A stretch of DNA of 64,000 bases. It comes from Burkholderiaceae bacterium (GTDB lineage: Bacteria; Pseudomonadota; Gammaproteobacteria; Burkholderiales; Burkholderiaceae_B). How positions within the stretch are numbered: position 1 is the first letter of the stretch; each line of letters starts with the position of its first letter. The notes beneath the pieces are model-generated. The model was not told the DNA's origin, searched no databases, and saw nothing but the letters and a program-made list of their open reading frames with translations. Location of the stretch: NCBI GenBank assembly GCA_021208885.1, contig JAJOJF010000009.1, forward strand, positions 1-64,000, written 5' to 3'. The translations under genes and the position numbers were made by a program. This document shows positions 26,327 to 36,013 of the stretch, one piece after another.

Positions 26327-27252
26327 GCCCGCCCCCTTTCTGCCTCATAGCGATGCTTTTGATTGACCTGGAAGATGATCATCGGAATCAAGAGCAGCAA
26401 CACCATGATGACCGTAATCGCTGAAGCCATTGGCCAGTCGGCATTGGTGAAGAATTCATTCCACATGATGCGCCCCATCATGAGCGTGTCGGCCCCACCC
26501 AAGAGCTCGGGAATCACGTATTCACCGACCGCCGGGATAAACACCAGCATGGCACCTGCAATGACCCCTGGCATGGACAACGGCAAAGTAATCGAGACAA
26601 ACGCCCGCCAGGGCTTGGCACCCAAGTCATACGCTGCATCAAGCAAGCGGGTATCTAACTTGACCAAGTTGGCGTAAAGCGGCAGGATAAAAAATGGCAG
26701 GTAGGCATAAACCAGGCCAATGTAGACCGCCCAGTCGGTGCGATAGATTTCCAGTGGCGCATCAATGATGCCGACCGCCATGAGTACGTTATTTAACAAC
26801 CCATCGGAACGCAAGATGCCGACCCAGGCGTAAACGCGCAGCAATAAGGACGTCCAAAACGGCAATATCACCGCCAGGAGCAACACATGACGGATCGAAT
26901 CGGGTGACCGAGCGATGTAGTAGGCCATGGGATAGCCGATCACGGCACACCAGAATGTGGTGACCGCTGCCATCTTCAAAGAGCTGATGTAAGTACTGAT
27001 GTAGAGCGAATCGGAGAAGAGCAGGATGTAGCCACGCAAGTGCAGCGTGAGATTGATCGCCTCGTCTTTGATTTCCGTCAGCGATGTGTAGGGCGGAATC
27101 CCGAACTTCAAGTCAGCCAGGCTGATCTTGAAGACCAGCACAAAAGGCACGAGCAAGAACAGCAATAGCCAAATGTAGGGCGGCGCAATGCTTCCAAAAG
27201 CAGACCAGGTTGCCTTGTTGCCAAGCCTGCGACCCAGGCGATCGAGCATCAT
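26323..27252 (-). CDS. potH: Putrescine ABC transporter permease PotH
   Basis: 309-residue polytopic permease; the first membrane segment is at about 25-45 (PPYIWLLLFLLVPFVLVFKI), with the coupling motif LDAAYDLGAKPWRAFVSITL near residue 205. It is the longer of the two permeases, as in PotH. It overlaps potG and potI by 4 bases each, giving tight translational coupling. Confidence 0.9.
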   Translation of the reverse strand: MMLDRLGRRLGNKATWSAFGSIAPPYIWLLLFLLVPFVLVFKISLADLKFGIPPYTSLTEIKDEAINLTLHLRGYILLFSDSLYISTYISSLKMAAVTTFWCAVIGYPMAYYIARSPDSIRHVLLLAVILPFWTSLLLRVYAWVGILRSDGLLNNVLMAVGIIDAPLEIYRTDWAVYIGLVYAYLPFFILPLYANLVKLDTRLLDAAYDLGAKPWRAFVSITLPLSMPGVIAGAMLVFIPAVGEYVIPELLGGADTLMMGRIMWNEFFTNADWPMASAITVIMVLLLLIPMIIFQVNQKHRYEAERGRA

Positions 27253-28379
27253 GAGGACAATACCGTGACGCTGTCACGCCCCCAGCTGACATAGACCTCA
27301 TCGTCCACGCCCGGCGGCTCCTCTTGCGCGAGCAATTGGCTTGGCATGCTGGCTTCAATGACTTTGCCTGAATCCAGACGGATCTGATAAAGCGCGTAGC
27401 TGCCCATCCAGGCCATGTGGCTCACCATGCCATGGGCCCAGTTGTGTTCTTGCGCAGGGGCTATGCGCGCCACGCGAATCTGTTCCGGGCGCAGCGACAC
27501 AGACACTGTCATGCCCAATGGTTCGCTGACACCGTGATCGACATAAAACGGGCGTTGCAAATCTTCGCTTTCGATCATGACATGGTCAGGCTCGTCAACG
27601 GTGATCTCGCCTTCAAACAGATTGGTTGATCCGATAAACCCTGCGACAAACCGCGAGTTCGGAAATGCGTATACCTCTTGTGGGGTGCCGACTTGTTGAA
27701 TCTGGCCTTCGGTCATGACCGCCAGGCGGTTGGCCATGGTCATGGCCTCTTCCTGGTCGTGCGTGACCATAAAGCAAGTCACACCCAGCTGATCCAGTAT
27801 GCGCACGAGTTCAATCTGCGTGTTGTGACGGATTTGCTTGTCTAGCGCTGACATCGGCTCATCAAGCAACAGCAGCTTTGGGCGCTTGACCAAGCTTCTG
27901 GCCAACGCCACCCTTTGCTGCTGGCCACCCGATAGCTGATGAGGTTTGCGCCGCGCGTATGGCGACATTTGCACCAACTCCAGCGCTTCATAGACCCGTT
28001 CATGAATCTCGTTGCGCGCCACGCCCTCTTGTTTCAGACCAAAGCCAACATTGGCCTCAACGGTCATGTGGGGGAACAACGCGTAAGACTGGAACATCAT
28101 GTTCACAGGACGCTCATAAGGGGCAAGCTCGGTGATGTCCTCGCCATCAAGATAGATGCGTCCTGAGCTCACCGTCTCAAAACCCGCCAGCATCCTCAGC
28201 AACGTGGATTTGCCACAGCCTGAGCTGCCTAAAAGCGCAAATATCTCGTTACGGTTAATTGTCAGGTTCACCGATTGCACAGCGACCGTCTGCCCAAAGA
28301 CCTTGGTCAAATCCTGGATTTTGACGAAAGCCTGTGCATCGCCCGACAAACCTGACAAGCTGCCTGCCCCCTGATTCAT
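27249..28379 (-). CDS. potG: Putrescine ABC transporter ATP-binding protein PotG
   Basis: 376-residue ATPase of the PotA/PotG group. Walker A GSSGCGKST, signature LSGGQQQRVALAR, Walker B LLLLDEPMSALD and H-loop VTHDQEEAM are all present, and a TOBE domain forms the C-terminus (from about 290). It energises putrescine import through PotH and PotI. It starts 6 bases after potF. Confidence 0.93.
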   Translation of the reverse strand: MNQGAGSLSGLSGDAQAFVKIQDLTKVFGQTVAVQSVNLTINRNEIFALLGSSGCGKSTLLRMLAGFETVSSGRIYLDGEDITELAPYERPVNMMFQSYALFPHMTVEANVGFGLKQEGVARNEIHERVYEALELVQMSPYARRKPHQLSGGQQQRVALARSLVKRPKLLLLDEPMSALDKQIRHNTQIELVRILDQLGVTCFMVTHDQEEAMTMANRLAVMTEGQIQQVGTPQEVYAFPNSRFVAGFIGSTNLFEGEITVDEPDHVMIESEDLQRPFYVDHGVSEPLGMTVSVSLRPEQIRVARIAPAQEHNWAHGMVSHMAWMGSYALYQIRLDSGKVIEASMPSQLLAQEEPPGVDDEVYVSWGRDSVTVLSS

Positions 28380-28385
28380 GATGGC

Positions 28386-29480
28386 TTATCTTCCCGACTT
28401 CAATTCAGACCACAACCGCGTCTGCAAACGCTGGATATTCAAGGGCTGCGCTTGAATCACGAACAAGTTTTTGGCGACCTCTGGCGGAGGATAGACCGCC
28501 GGATTGTTGGCCACGCTTGGCACCACGAATTCGCGTGCAGCCTTGTTCGCATTGGGATAGAACATGCTGTTGGTGATATCTGCCGAGACCTTGGGCTCAT
28601 TGAAGTAGTTGATGAACTTAAACGCTGCTTCAGGGTTCGGTGCATCAGCGGGCACTGCCATGGTGTCAAACCAGGCTGGCGCCCCATCATCGGGCAAAAA
28701 GAAGTCAATCTCGTAATTGCGCTTGGCTTCACGTGCACGATCTGCAGCGATCAACACGTCACCTGAATAGGCGTACACCAAGCACAAGTCACCCGAGGCC
28801 AGCTCATCAATGTAACCAGACGAACTGAACTGACGAATGAACGGACGCACCTTCTTTAACATCTCTAGCGCTTCGCGATAGTCATCCGGGTTGCTGCTGT
28901 TGGGATCCTTGCCGATGTAGTGCAATGCGGCCGGGAACACTTGGGCGGCCTCATCGAGCACAGAAATCCCGCATGACTGGAATTGCTTGGCTTTCTCCGG
29001 GTCGAACAAAAGTGACCAGTCATTGAGCTTGACATCTGAGCCCATGATCTCTTTGGCCTTGGTCACATTGACGCCCAAGGCATTGGTGCCATAACCCCAG
29101 GGAACCAGATACTCATTGTTGGGATCGACGGGCTTCAGTAGATCCATGATGGCCGGATCCAGATTGGACCAGTTAGGGATCTTGGATTTGTCGAGTTTCT
29201 GAAACAAACCAGCTTCGAGTTGGCGCGCCGCAAAATGGGTGGACGGCACCACAATGTCGTAGCCCGACTTGCCGGTCAGCAACTTGGCTTGCAAGGTGTC
29301 GTTGCTGTCATAGGTGTCGTACTGCACCTTGATGCCAGTCTGGCGTTCAAATCCGGGGATCGTGTCTTCAGCGGTGTATTCCGCCCAGTTATAAATGTTG
29401 AGCTGATTGTTCTGGGCATTTGCCACCCCCATCCAGCCAAGACTGCCTGCAACCAAGACACTGAGAAGACGTGCAACCAT
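28386..29480 (-). CDS. potF: Putrescine-binding periplasmic protein PotF
   Basis: 364-residue spermidine/putrescine-type substrate-binding protein. A signal peptide (MVARLLSVLVAGSLGWMGVANA) is predicted to be cut after AQ. The mature start NQLNIYNWAEYTAEDTIPGF and VPWGYGTNALGVNV are typical of PotF/PotD. ATG 29480 has AGGGGGG 5 bases upstream and is preferred to the upstream ATG at 29519. It is the first gene of the potFGHI-yffB-rmuC-rpiA operon. Confidence 0.93.
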   Translation of the reverse strand: MVARLLSVLVAGSLGWMGVANAQNNQLNIYNWAEYTAEDTIPGFERQTGIKVQYDTYDSNDTLQAKLLTGKSGYDIVVPSTHFAARQLEAGLFQKLDKSKIPNWSNLDPAIMDLLKPVDPNNEYLVPWGYGTNALGVNVTKAKEIMGSDVKLNDWSLLFDPEKAKQFQSCGISVLDEAAQVFPAALHYIGKDPNSSNPDDYREALEMLKKVRPFIRQFSSSGYIDELASGDLCLVYAYSGDVLIAADRAREAKRNYEIDFFLPDDGAPAWFDTMAVPADAPNPEAAFKFINYFNEPKVSADITNSMFYPNANKAAREFVVPSVANNPAVYPPPEVAKNLFVIQAQPLNIQRLQTRLWSELKSGR

Positions 29481-29533
29481 TTGAGCCCCCCTGATCCATG
29501 GCCAAGTGGACTGCGCCAACTTGAACCTGACAT

Positions 29534-29565
29534 AAAAAATCCCGTTTCATGCATCACAAAACGGG
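29534..29565 (-). terminator. Intrinsic terminator between kdkA and potF
   Basis: On the minus strand CCCGTTT (29565-29559) pairs with AAACGGG (29547-29541) across an 11-base loop, followed by ATTTTTT. It should end transcripts from kdkA and isolates the pot operon. Confidence 0.75.
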
Positions 29566-29647
29566 CCTAAAAGACATACCTTGAGCCCTGATTCTAAAGC
29601 CATTTTGTGCGGCGGCGCACCCGATGGAGCACAGAATGCGGCAATTT

Positions 29648-30370
29648 TTATTTCCCGGCGTACCCCTCAAGCAACATCGGCCACAGCCGCTGCTCCAACT
29701 CGGGGCATACTTTGCGCACCGAGCGCAACAAACGGCTCAGATTCCCTTGCAACCTGGATCGCTCGGACACACCCGTCTTGGCCCTGTCAAAGTCAATTAG
29801 CCACGCTTGATCGAGCTCATCAACCAGAATGTTGTTCACGTTCAAATCCGCATGCCAAACGCCAGCATCGTGCAAACGCGCCACCGCGGCCCCGGCCGAG
29901 CGCCAGGCGGCTTGATCGTCAACAGCACACAGTGCACCCCGATGATCCACATACCGCGTCAAAATCGCCGCCCGATAAAAGAGGCCCGTGCGCTTGGCCA
30001 TGGCGGCAATCGGCTTGGGCACCAATAAACCTTGACCAGACAAGCCAAGCATCACCATGAACTCTCGATAAGGCCTGGTCAGTGTCGGGCCTTGCCACAG
30101 ATATTGGTCTCGATTGATGTGAGCCATCATGCCGCCTCTGCGGTAGTGCCTAAGCACTGCAGGCTTGCCACCGACCGTCAAGCGCCAGGCACTGCCTCGT
30201 CCGCCGCTGCCGACACGGATCATGTCTGATCGGTCGCCCTCAGAGCCCTGCCTGAGCACGTCTAACGCATCAGCGGGCGAGATGCTGCCATCGGTCCAGA
30301 CCCAAGAGGCCCCGAACTGTTCAGCCTGAACAGAGGCCTGCACAGCTGAGGATTCAACCAAGTCACTCAT
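29648..30370 (-). CDS. kdkA: 3-deoxy-D-manno-octulosonic acid (Kdo) kinase
   Basis: 240-residue kinase of the KdkA/WaaP (InaA) family that phosphorylates Kdo of lipid A-Kdo in the cytoplasm. The conserved GSGGRGSAWRL loop, LRHYRRGG, the catalytic segment HADLNVNNILVD and the metal-binding LIDFDRAK are present. It overlaps the FtsX-like permease gene by 8 bases. It belongs functionally with the LPS core genes elsewhere in the window. Confidence 0.88.
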   Translation of the reverse strand: MSDLVESSAVQASVQAEQFGASWVWTDGSISPADALDVLRQGSEGDRSDMIRVGSGGRGSAWRLTVGGKPAVLRHYRRGGMMAHINRDQYLWQGPTLTRPYREFMVMLGLSGQGLLVPKPIAAMAKRTGLFYRAAILTRYVDHRGALCAVDDQAAWRSAGAAVARLHDAGVWHADLNVNNILVDELDQAWLIDFDRAKTGVSERSRLQGNLSRLLRSVRKVCPELEQRLWPMLLEGYAGK

Positions 30371-32846
30371 TGCGCAATATCAACAGTGGCGGGCTCTTTA
30401 AGACGCCACGCAACACCAGCGACCCCGCTAACCAGGCACCTGGCATACAAACTGCCAGACCCAGAAGCCATGGCGTGAGCGACCACTGCATCGAGAATTC
30501 AAACACCCAGGTTGCCAAAGCCCAGGCGGCTAAAGTCGCACCCGTGGCAGCCATCAGGCCAGCTAACGCACCTATCCCCAAAAGCTCTATACGTTGTGCA
30601 CGCGAAAGCTGCTCATTGGTCGCGCCAATGGCGCGTAACAGTGCTGCCTCACGCATGCGCTCATGGCGACTAGCGCTCAGCGCTGCGGCCAACACGATGG
30701 CACCTGCGAGAATCGCAAACACAAACAAACCCTGGATGGCAACCGACACGCGATCGAGCACCGACTGCAGCTGCGCCAGAAGCGCTCCGACATCAAATAT
30801 CGTCAGGTTGGGGAACTGTCGGATGAGCGATTGCGTCACTGGTGCTTTGTCTGCCGGCAAGTGAAACGAGGTAATAAAAGTCTGGGGTTGGTCTTTGAGC
30901 GCTGCGGTGGACAACACCGCAAAGAAGTTTGGCTGCATCGAGTCCCAATCCACTTGGCGCACGCTGGTTATTTTGACGGGCACAGGCTGGCCTGCGACTT
31001 CAAACACCACCTCATCACCTACACCCATGCCCAAGAGATCCGCAACTTCTTGCTCCATGGATAGCTCCATGGCTGCCGGGTTCAAGGGCTCGCCCGCCAA
31101 AAGCTTGACGTTCTGTGGCAATGCATCGGCATACGACAGGTTGAAGTCACGCTGAAGCAGGCGTTGAGCGCGTGGCGACTCGAAGTCTTCTGCCACGATC
31201 TCCTGGCCATTGCGTTGAATGACCCGGCCACGAATCATGGGGTAGAACTCCAGATTCTGAATGCCGGCATTAACAAGCGCCCCTCGCACAGTCGGCACCT
31301 GATCAGGCTGAATGTTGATCAGAAAGCGGTTTGGCGCATCGGGTGGCACGGTTTGCTGCCAGCCTTGCAAAAGGTCCGTGCGCACGATGGTCAGCAGCAG
31401 GATCGCCATCATGCCAACAGCCAAGGCACTAATCTGCGCGACTGACGAGGCCTTGCGACGAACCATGCCTGCCAGGGCAAACCGCCAGGCGGGCCGGTGT
31501 CCGAGTGCCGGACGAATCAGGTTCAAAAGCTTAAGTGCGCCAAACGACATCAACCCAAACAAGACTGCCGCCACCACAAAGCCAGCTGCCAGGCCAAAGC
31601 CATAACGCAAGTTGCCGGCAATCCACCACATCAAGACTGCAAAGCCCGCAAACGCCAACACATACCCTGCCACGCTTTGCACGGGAAACGCTGGCACGTC
31701 ATGGCGCAGGATTTGTGCCGCTGACACCCGACGCAAGGCCTGCAGTGGCGGTAAAGAAAACGCAAACAGCAACCAGAACCCGGCGTACAACCCTTGCAAG
31801 GCAGGTACCCAACCCACGCCTGGCAAGTCCTCACTCACAAATCCCTGCATGACACTGACCAACGCCATCTGAGCGACCCAGCCAATGGCGAGTCCAACAA
31901 GTGAACCAACCAATGCCACTGCCATGAATTCGATAACCAACAATTGCGTGACTGATTTTTGTGTGGCCCCACAGCAACGCATGACAGCAATGGCGGGTTG
32001 CTGACGCTGGCTAAAACGACGCGCACCCAGGGCAACCGCAACGGCTGCAATCAACACCGCGATCATGACAACGAGCGTCAGAAACTCATTGGCACGCTCA
32101 AGCGTTCGGGTGATCTCGGGACGACCGTCGTTGACGGTCACCAGCTCTTGCGCTGGCGTTAACTGGGGCTTTAGCCAATCGCGGTAGGCGTTGACTGCTG
32201 GCGTATCGCCGGCGACCAGCATGGAGTGCCGCACCCGACTGCCGGGCCCCAACAACCCCGACTGCGCCAGATCTTCAGCGCGGATCAGCACACGCGGCGC
32301 CACATTCACAAACTGAACGCCACGATCAGGCTCATACGTGATGACCCGATCAATGGCCAAATTCTGGCTGCCCACCGACAGCATGTCACCCACGGACAAC
32401 CCCAAGAGCGCCAACAACTGGCCATCGACCCAGACTTTGCCGACGTCTGGTGCGACCACCGTCGGCTCATCAGGCTCGGTGATGCCACGGCTCGTACGCA
32501 ATTGGCCACGCAACGGATAGCCGGCTTCGACCGCCTTGACCGATGCCAATTGCAGCTCACCGGCGTTGCTGCCCACCATCGAAGGGAAATTCCAGGTGCG
32601 AATGGCTGACAAACCCGCGCTCTGCGCCCGATCGATCCACCCTTGGTCTGCCTCGGCCGGCAATTCAACCACCAGATCAGCGCCTAGCATCTGGCCTGCA
32701 TCGCGTTCAAGCGCTCGCGCAACACGATCAGATAAAAATCCGACACTGCTAATGGCTGCAACCGCCACCACCACAGCGAGCCCTAACAGGCGCAAATCCC
32801 CTGCTCTGAAGTCGCGCCACGTTTGCTTCAATGCGAATCGCCACAT
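30363..32846 (-). CDS. FtsX-like ABC transporter permease (YbbP-type)
   Basis: 827-residue permease with the YbbP architecture: an N-terminal membrane helix (about 20-40), a periplasmic MacB-type domain, two FtsX domains and further helices at 250-480 and 690-827. The signature ALGARRFSQRQQPAIAVMRC and the C-terminal copy RMREAALLRAIGATNEQL are the FtsX cytoplasmic loops. The usual partner ATPase (YbbA) and lipase-like TesA are not in this stretch. Substrate unknown. Confidence 0.87.
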   Translation of the reverse strand: MWRFALKQTWRDFRAGDLRLLGLAVVVAVAAISSVGFLSDRVARALERDAGQMLGADLVVELPAEADQGWIDRAQSAGLSAIRTWNFPSMVGSNAGELQLASVKAVEAGYPLRGQLRTSRGITEPDEPTVVAPDVGKVWVDGQLLALLGLSVGDMLSVGSQNLAIDRVITYEPDRGVQFVNVAPRVLIRAEDLAQSGLLGPGSRVRHSMLVAGDTPAVNAYRDWLKPQLTPAQELVTVNDGRPEITRTLERANEFLTLVVMIAVLIAAVAVALGARRFSQRQQPAIAVMRCCGATQKSVTQLLVIEFMAVALVGSLVGLAIGWVAQMALVSVMQGFVSEDLPGVGWVPALQGLYAGFWLLFAFSLPPLQALRRVSAAQILRHDVPAFPVQSVAGYVLAFAGFAVLMWWIAGNLRYGFGLAAGFVVAAVLFGLMSFGALKLLNLIRPALGHRPAWRFALAGMVRRKASSVAQISALAVGMMAILLLTIVRTDLLQGWQQTVPPDAPNRFLINIQPDQVPTVRGALVNAGIQNLEFYPMIRGRVIQRNGQEIVAEDFESPRAQRLLQRDFNLSYADALPQNVKLLAGEPLNPAAMELSMEQEVADLLGMGVGDEVVFEVAGQPVPVKITSVRQVDWDSMQPNFFAVLSTAALKDQPQTFITSFHLPADKAPVTQSLIRQFPNLTIFDVGALLAQLQSVLDRVSVAIQGLFVFAILAGAIVLAAALSASRHERMREAALLRAIGATNEQLSRAQRIELLGIGALAGLMAATGATLAAWALATWVFEFSMQWSLTPWLLGLAVCMPGAWLAGSLVLRGVLKSPPLLILRNE

Positions 32847-32879
32847 GTCTACATCCTGTTGTTCATTGCACCTTATTCA

Positions 32880-34247
32880 CTACACTTGTCGTACTGCATC
32901 AATCGCTTGCGACAGACGATTAACCGCAATCACTTTCAAGCCCTCAATGGCCTGCTTCGGTTTGTTGGCTGCTGGAATGATGGCCACCGAGAACCCAAGT
33001 TTGGCAGCCTCTTTCAGCCTTTCCTGGCCGCGCGGTGCAGGTCTGACTTCACCAGCCAACCCCACCTCACCAAACGACACCAGTCCTACTGGTAGTGGCT
33101 TGTCACGCAAGGAAGACAGGATTGCCAATAGGACTGGCAAGTCAGCCGCTGGTTCCGTGATCTTCACGCCACCCACGGCGTTAACAAATACATCTTGGTC
33201 TGAGGTGCTCACGCCACCATGACGGTGTAACACGGCTAAAAGCATGGCCAATCGATGTCCCTCAAGGCCCAAGGCCAATCGGCGTGGGTTGGGCATGTTG
33301 GCTGAGTCAACCAGCGCTTGCAGCTCGACCAATAGCGGGCGCGAGCCCTCCTGGGTGGCCATGACGCAAGACCCTGCCACCTGCTCGGCATGCTGCGACA
33401 AAAACAACGCTGACGGGTTGGATACCCCCTTCAACCCCCGGTCAGTCATGGCAAACACACCGAGCTCATTGACCGCGCCAAATCGGTTTTTAAACGCCCT
33501 GACCAAGCGAAATGACGAGTGCGTATCACCTTCGAAATACAACACTGTGTCAACAATGTGCTCAAGCACCCGGGGCCCTGCCAACGCACCGTCTTTGGTC
33601 ACATGCCCAATCATCACCAGCGGCACACCCGACTGCTTGGCCATGCGGGTCAGTTGGGCTGCGCACTCGCGCACCTGCGATACCGAACCTGGCGCTGAGG
33701 ACAAGGCACTGGTGTAAATCGTCTGTATCGAGTCAATCACCGCCACCGCTGGTTTGGGTTCGCGCTTTAAAGCCTCTTCGATCACCTCGAGCCGAATTTC
33801 TGCGAGAAGATCCACATCCGGGCTCGAGAGATTCAGGCGCCGCGCACGCAGCGCCACCTGCTCGGCCGACTCCTCGCCCGTGACGTACAGCACGCGGGCG
33901 TTTTGTGACATGGCGGCAAGCGCCTGCAAAAGCAGAGTCGATTTGCCGATGCCAGGGTCGCCACCAATCAAAACCACGCCACCGCTGACCAAACCGCCAC
34001 CCAACACCCGGTCAAACTCGGGGATCCCGGTGGGAAGCCTAGGCAACTCACGGGCTTCGACATCGGCCAATCGCTGTAACTGTGCCGTGCCGGCTACGGC
34101 GGCATAGCGATGCGCGGCCGCAGCGGCTGTTTCTTCACGGGTTTCTTCAAAGGTGTTCCACGACTGACAGCCCGGGCACTGACCGAGCCACTTCGGGCTT
34201 TCCGTGGCGCAAGACTGACAGACGAACTTGGTTTTTGATTTGGACAT
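32880..34247 (-). CDS. radA: DNA repair protein RadA
   Basis: 455-residue RecA-like branch-migration helicase that extends D-loops in recombination. The N-terminal zinc finger is CQSCATESPKWLGQCPGC, Walker A is GGDPGIGKST, the RadA-specific KNRFG motif is in FKNRFGAVNELG, and the C-terminal Lon-protease-like domain includes LPVGLVSFGEVGLAGEVR. ATG 34247 is preferred to TTG 34256. It lies 33 bases before the FtsX-like permease gene. Confidence 0.95.
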   Translation of the reverse strand: MSKSKTKFVCQSCATESPKWLGQCPGCQSWNTFEETREETAAAAAHRYAAVAGTAQLQRLADVEARELPRLPTGIPEFDRVLGGGLVSGGVVLIGGDPGIGKSTLLLQALAAMSQNARVLYVTGEESAEQVALRARRLNLSSPDVDLLAEIRLEVIEEALKREPKPAVAVIDSIQTIYTSALSSAPGSVSQVRECAAQLTRMAKQSGVPLVMIGHVTKDGALAGPRVLEHIVDTVLYFEGDTHSSFRLVRAFKNRFGAVNELGVFAMTDRGLKGVSNPSALFLSQHAEQVAGSCVMATQEGSRPLLVELQALVDSANMPNPRRLALGLEGHRLAMLLAVLHRHGGVSTSDQDVFVNAVGGVKITEPAADLPVLLAILSSLRDKPLPVGLVSFGEVGLAGEVRPAPRGQERLKEAAKLGFSVAIIPAANKPKQAIEGLKVIAVNRLSQAIDAVRQV

Positions 34248-34354
34248 GGGCAACAACTAGGTGGTGCCGATCAGAGAGCAATAGCGCCTCGGACGGCTTT
34301 AAGCAATCGTTCGATGATACCCCAGCCTATTGAGCGGGCCAGCGCAAAGCAGGC

Positions 34355-35470
34355 CTATACCACCACCCTGGGAACCCTGGCCGTGACGGCACTCAGTAAC
34401 TCATAACTAATGGTTCCAGCAGCCTGTGCCACTTGATCAACTGGAGGTCCGCCCTCACCCCACAGCACCACCGGGGCACCAACACCGGCTGATCTTACGC
34501 CCGACAAGTCCACCATGATCATGTCCATGGAGACACGACCCAGGATTCGAGTCATTTGTCCATTTACCGATATAGGCGTGCCCGTTGGCGCATGACGCGG
34601 ATAACCGTCGGCATAGCCACAGGCTACTACACCTACGCGCATGGACCGCTCGGCCACATAGATGTGCCCATAGCCTATGCCTTGACCCGCCGCAACGTCT
34701 TTGACACTAATCAGCTCGGACTTCAGCGTCATGGCAGGCTTTAAGTTCAGCTCACTGGCACTGCGATCGTTCAAAGGACTGCCACCATACAGACAAATGC
34801 CTGGCCGTGACCAAAGACTGCGACCGTGCTCAGCGGCAAAGACAGCCACTTGGTCCGCGTGCATGAGACTCGCTGCTGAGTTGCTTAAGCACCATTGCCC
34901 GGGTCTATCACTTGCCATCTGAGCAAACCGTCGCAAGGGATCATCTAGGCCATCAGGTTGATCGGCACAGGCGAAGTGCGTCATGTAGACGATCTTGCCT
35001 ACCTTTCCTTCACGCATCAAAGCATCCACCTGATCGAATGCCTGCTGCAGATTAGCTGGAACAAACCCAAGGCGTGTCATGCCCGTGTCAATCTTGACGT
35101 AGATATCTAGAGGGCTGCCATCAAACTCGCGCAGCATGGTCAATTGCTCGAGGTTGTGAATCACAGGGGTCAATTGATATTGACCAACGGTTCTAAGGTC
35201 AGCCATCTGAAACGGGCCTTCGAGCAGCAAAATGGGCTTTGACCAGCCCGCTTCACGCGCTCGCACCGCCTCATCCAAATCGAGCAATGCCAAGCCGTCA
35301 GCATCCGCAAAACCGCCAACCGCAGCCTCAATCCCGTGGCCATAGGCATTGGCCTTGACCACTGCCCAAACCTTGGAAGGTGCAGGGGTTTTTTGCAGCA
35401 CCCCACGAACTCGGTTCAGGTTGTTGGCTAAGGCATTGGTGTGGATAGTGGCTTGGATCGGGCGCGGCAT
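34355..35470 (-). CDS. alr: Alanine racemase
   Basis: PLP-dependent interconversion of L- and D-alanine for peptidoglycan. The pyridoxal lysine is in VWAVVKANAYGHG (K39). The second catalytic base is the tyrosine of ACGYADGYPRHAP, and the C-terminal beta domain has LGRVSMDMIMVDLS. 371 residues, the normal length. It stands 107 bases upstream of radA in the same direction. Confidence 0.95.
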   Translation of the reverse strand: MPRPIQATIHTNALANNLNRVRGVLQKTPAPSKVWAVVKANAYGHGIEAAVGGFADADGLALLDLDEAVRAREAGWSKPILLLEGPFQMADLRTVGQYQLTPVIHNLEQLTMLREFDGSPLDIYVKIDTGMTRLGFVPANLQQAFDQVDALMREGKVGKIVYMTHFACADQPDGLDDPLRRFAQMASDRPGQWCLSNSAASLMHADQVAVFAAEHGRSLWSRPGICLYGGSPLNDRSASELNLKPAMTLKSELISVKDVAAGQGIGYGHIYVAERSMRVGVVACGYADGYPRHAPTGTPISVNGQMTRILGRVSMDMIMVDLSGVRSAGVGAPVVLWGEGGPPVDQVAQAAGTISYELLSAVTARVPRVVV

Positions 35471-35555
35471 ACAAAAGCTCCAGTTACTGGAAGTCTAGCG
35501 CACGGCGGCATTGAAGATCCGTCAAAACACCGCAAAAAATCAAAAATACGACCCA

Positions 35556-35924
35556 CTAGCTACTGTGCAGGGCAGCCATGATCGTGGGCCTGAAAATAAA
35601 AAATACCGCACCCAAAATGCACAGAGCCGCCCAAAGGTAATCCCAGCGCAAAGGCTCTTTCATGTAGAAGTAGGCAAACGGCACAAAAACTGACAGCGTG
35701 ATGACCTCTTGCAAAATCTTCAACTGTCCAAGGTTCATGAAGGTGTAGCCAACTCGGTTGGCTGGCACTTGTAACAGGTACTCAAACAAGGCGATGCCCC
35801 AACTGACCAACGCAGCCACAATCCAGGGCTTGTGCGAGAGGTCTCGCAAGTGTGCATACCACGCAAAAGTCATAAAGACGTTGCTGGCAATGAGCAGTCC
35901 TACGGTGATAGCAATCGGTGGCAT
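35556..35924 (-). CDS. DMT family protein of the DUF486 type
   Basis: 122-residue four-helix membrane protein. The start PPIAITVGLLIASNVFMTFAW, the FEYLLQVPANRVGY segment and the terminal LGAVFFIFRP are characteristic of DUF486, a half-size relative of the drug/metabolite transporters. The transport function is unproven. It stands alone between alr and the HerA-like ATPase gene. Confidence 0.85.
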   Translation of the reverse strand: MPPIAITVGLLIASNVFMTFAWYAHLRDLSHKPWIVAALVSWGIALFEYLLQVPANRVGYTFMNLGQLKILQEVITLSVFVPFAYFYMKEPLRWDYLWAALCILGAVFFIFRPTIMAALHSS

Positions 35925-36013
35925 GACACAGACCGTGAGCGCAAGTCAGGTTAAAGAAGCCAAACGGATGAAACGGACACCGCGCGAGTTTACGCCCAAA
36001 ACCTTTCGAGCCA

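Noticed and set aside
32536-33222. 228-codon plus-strand frame over the FtsX-like permease and radA genes
   Set aside because: It is antisense to two clear genes across their boundary, is Ser/Thr/Arg/Asn-rich and shows no domain.
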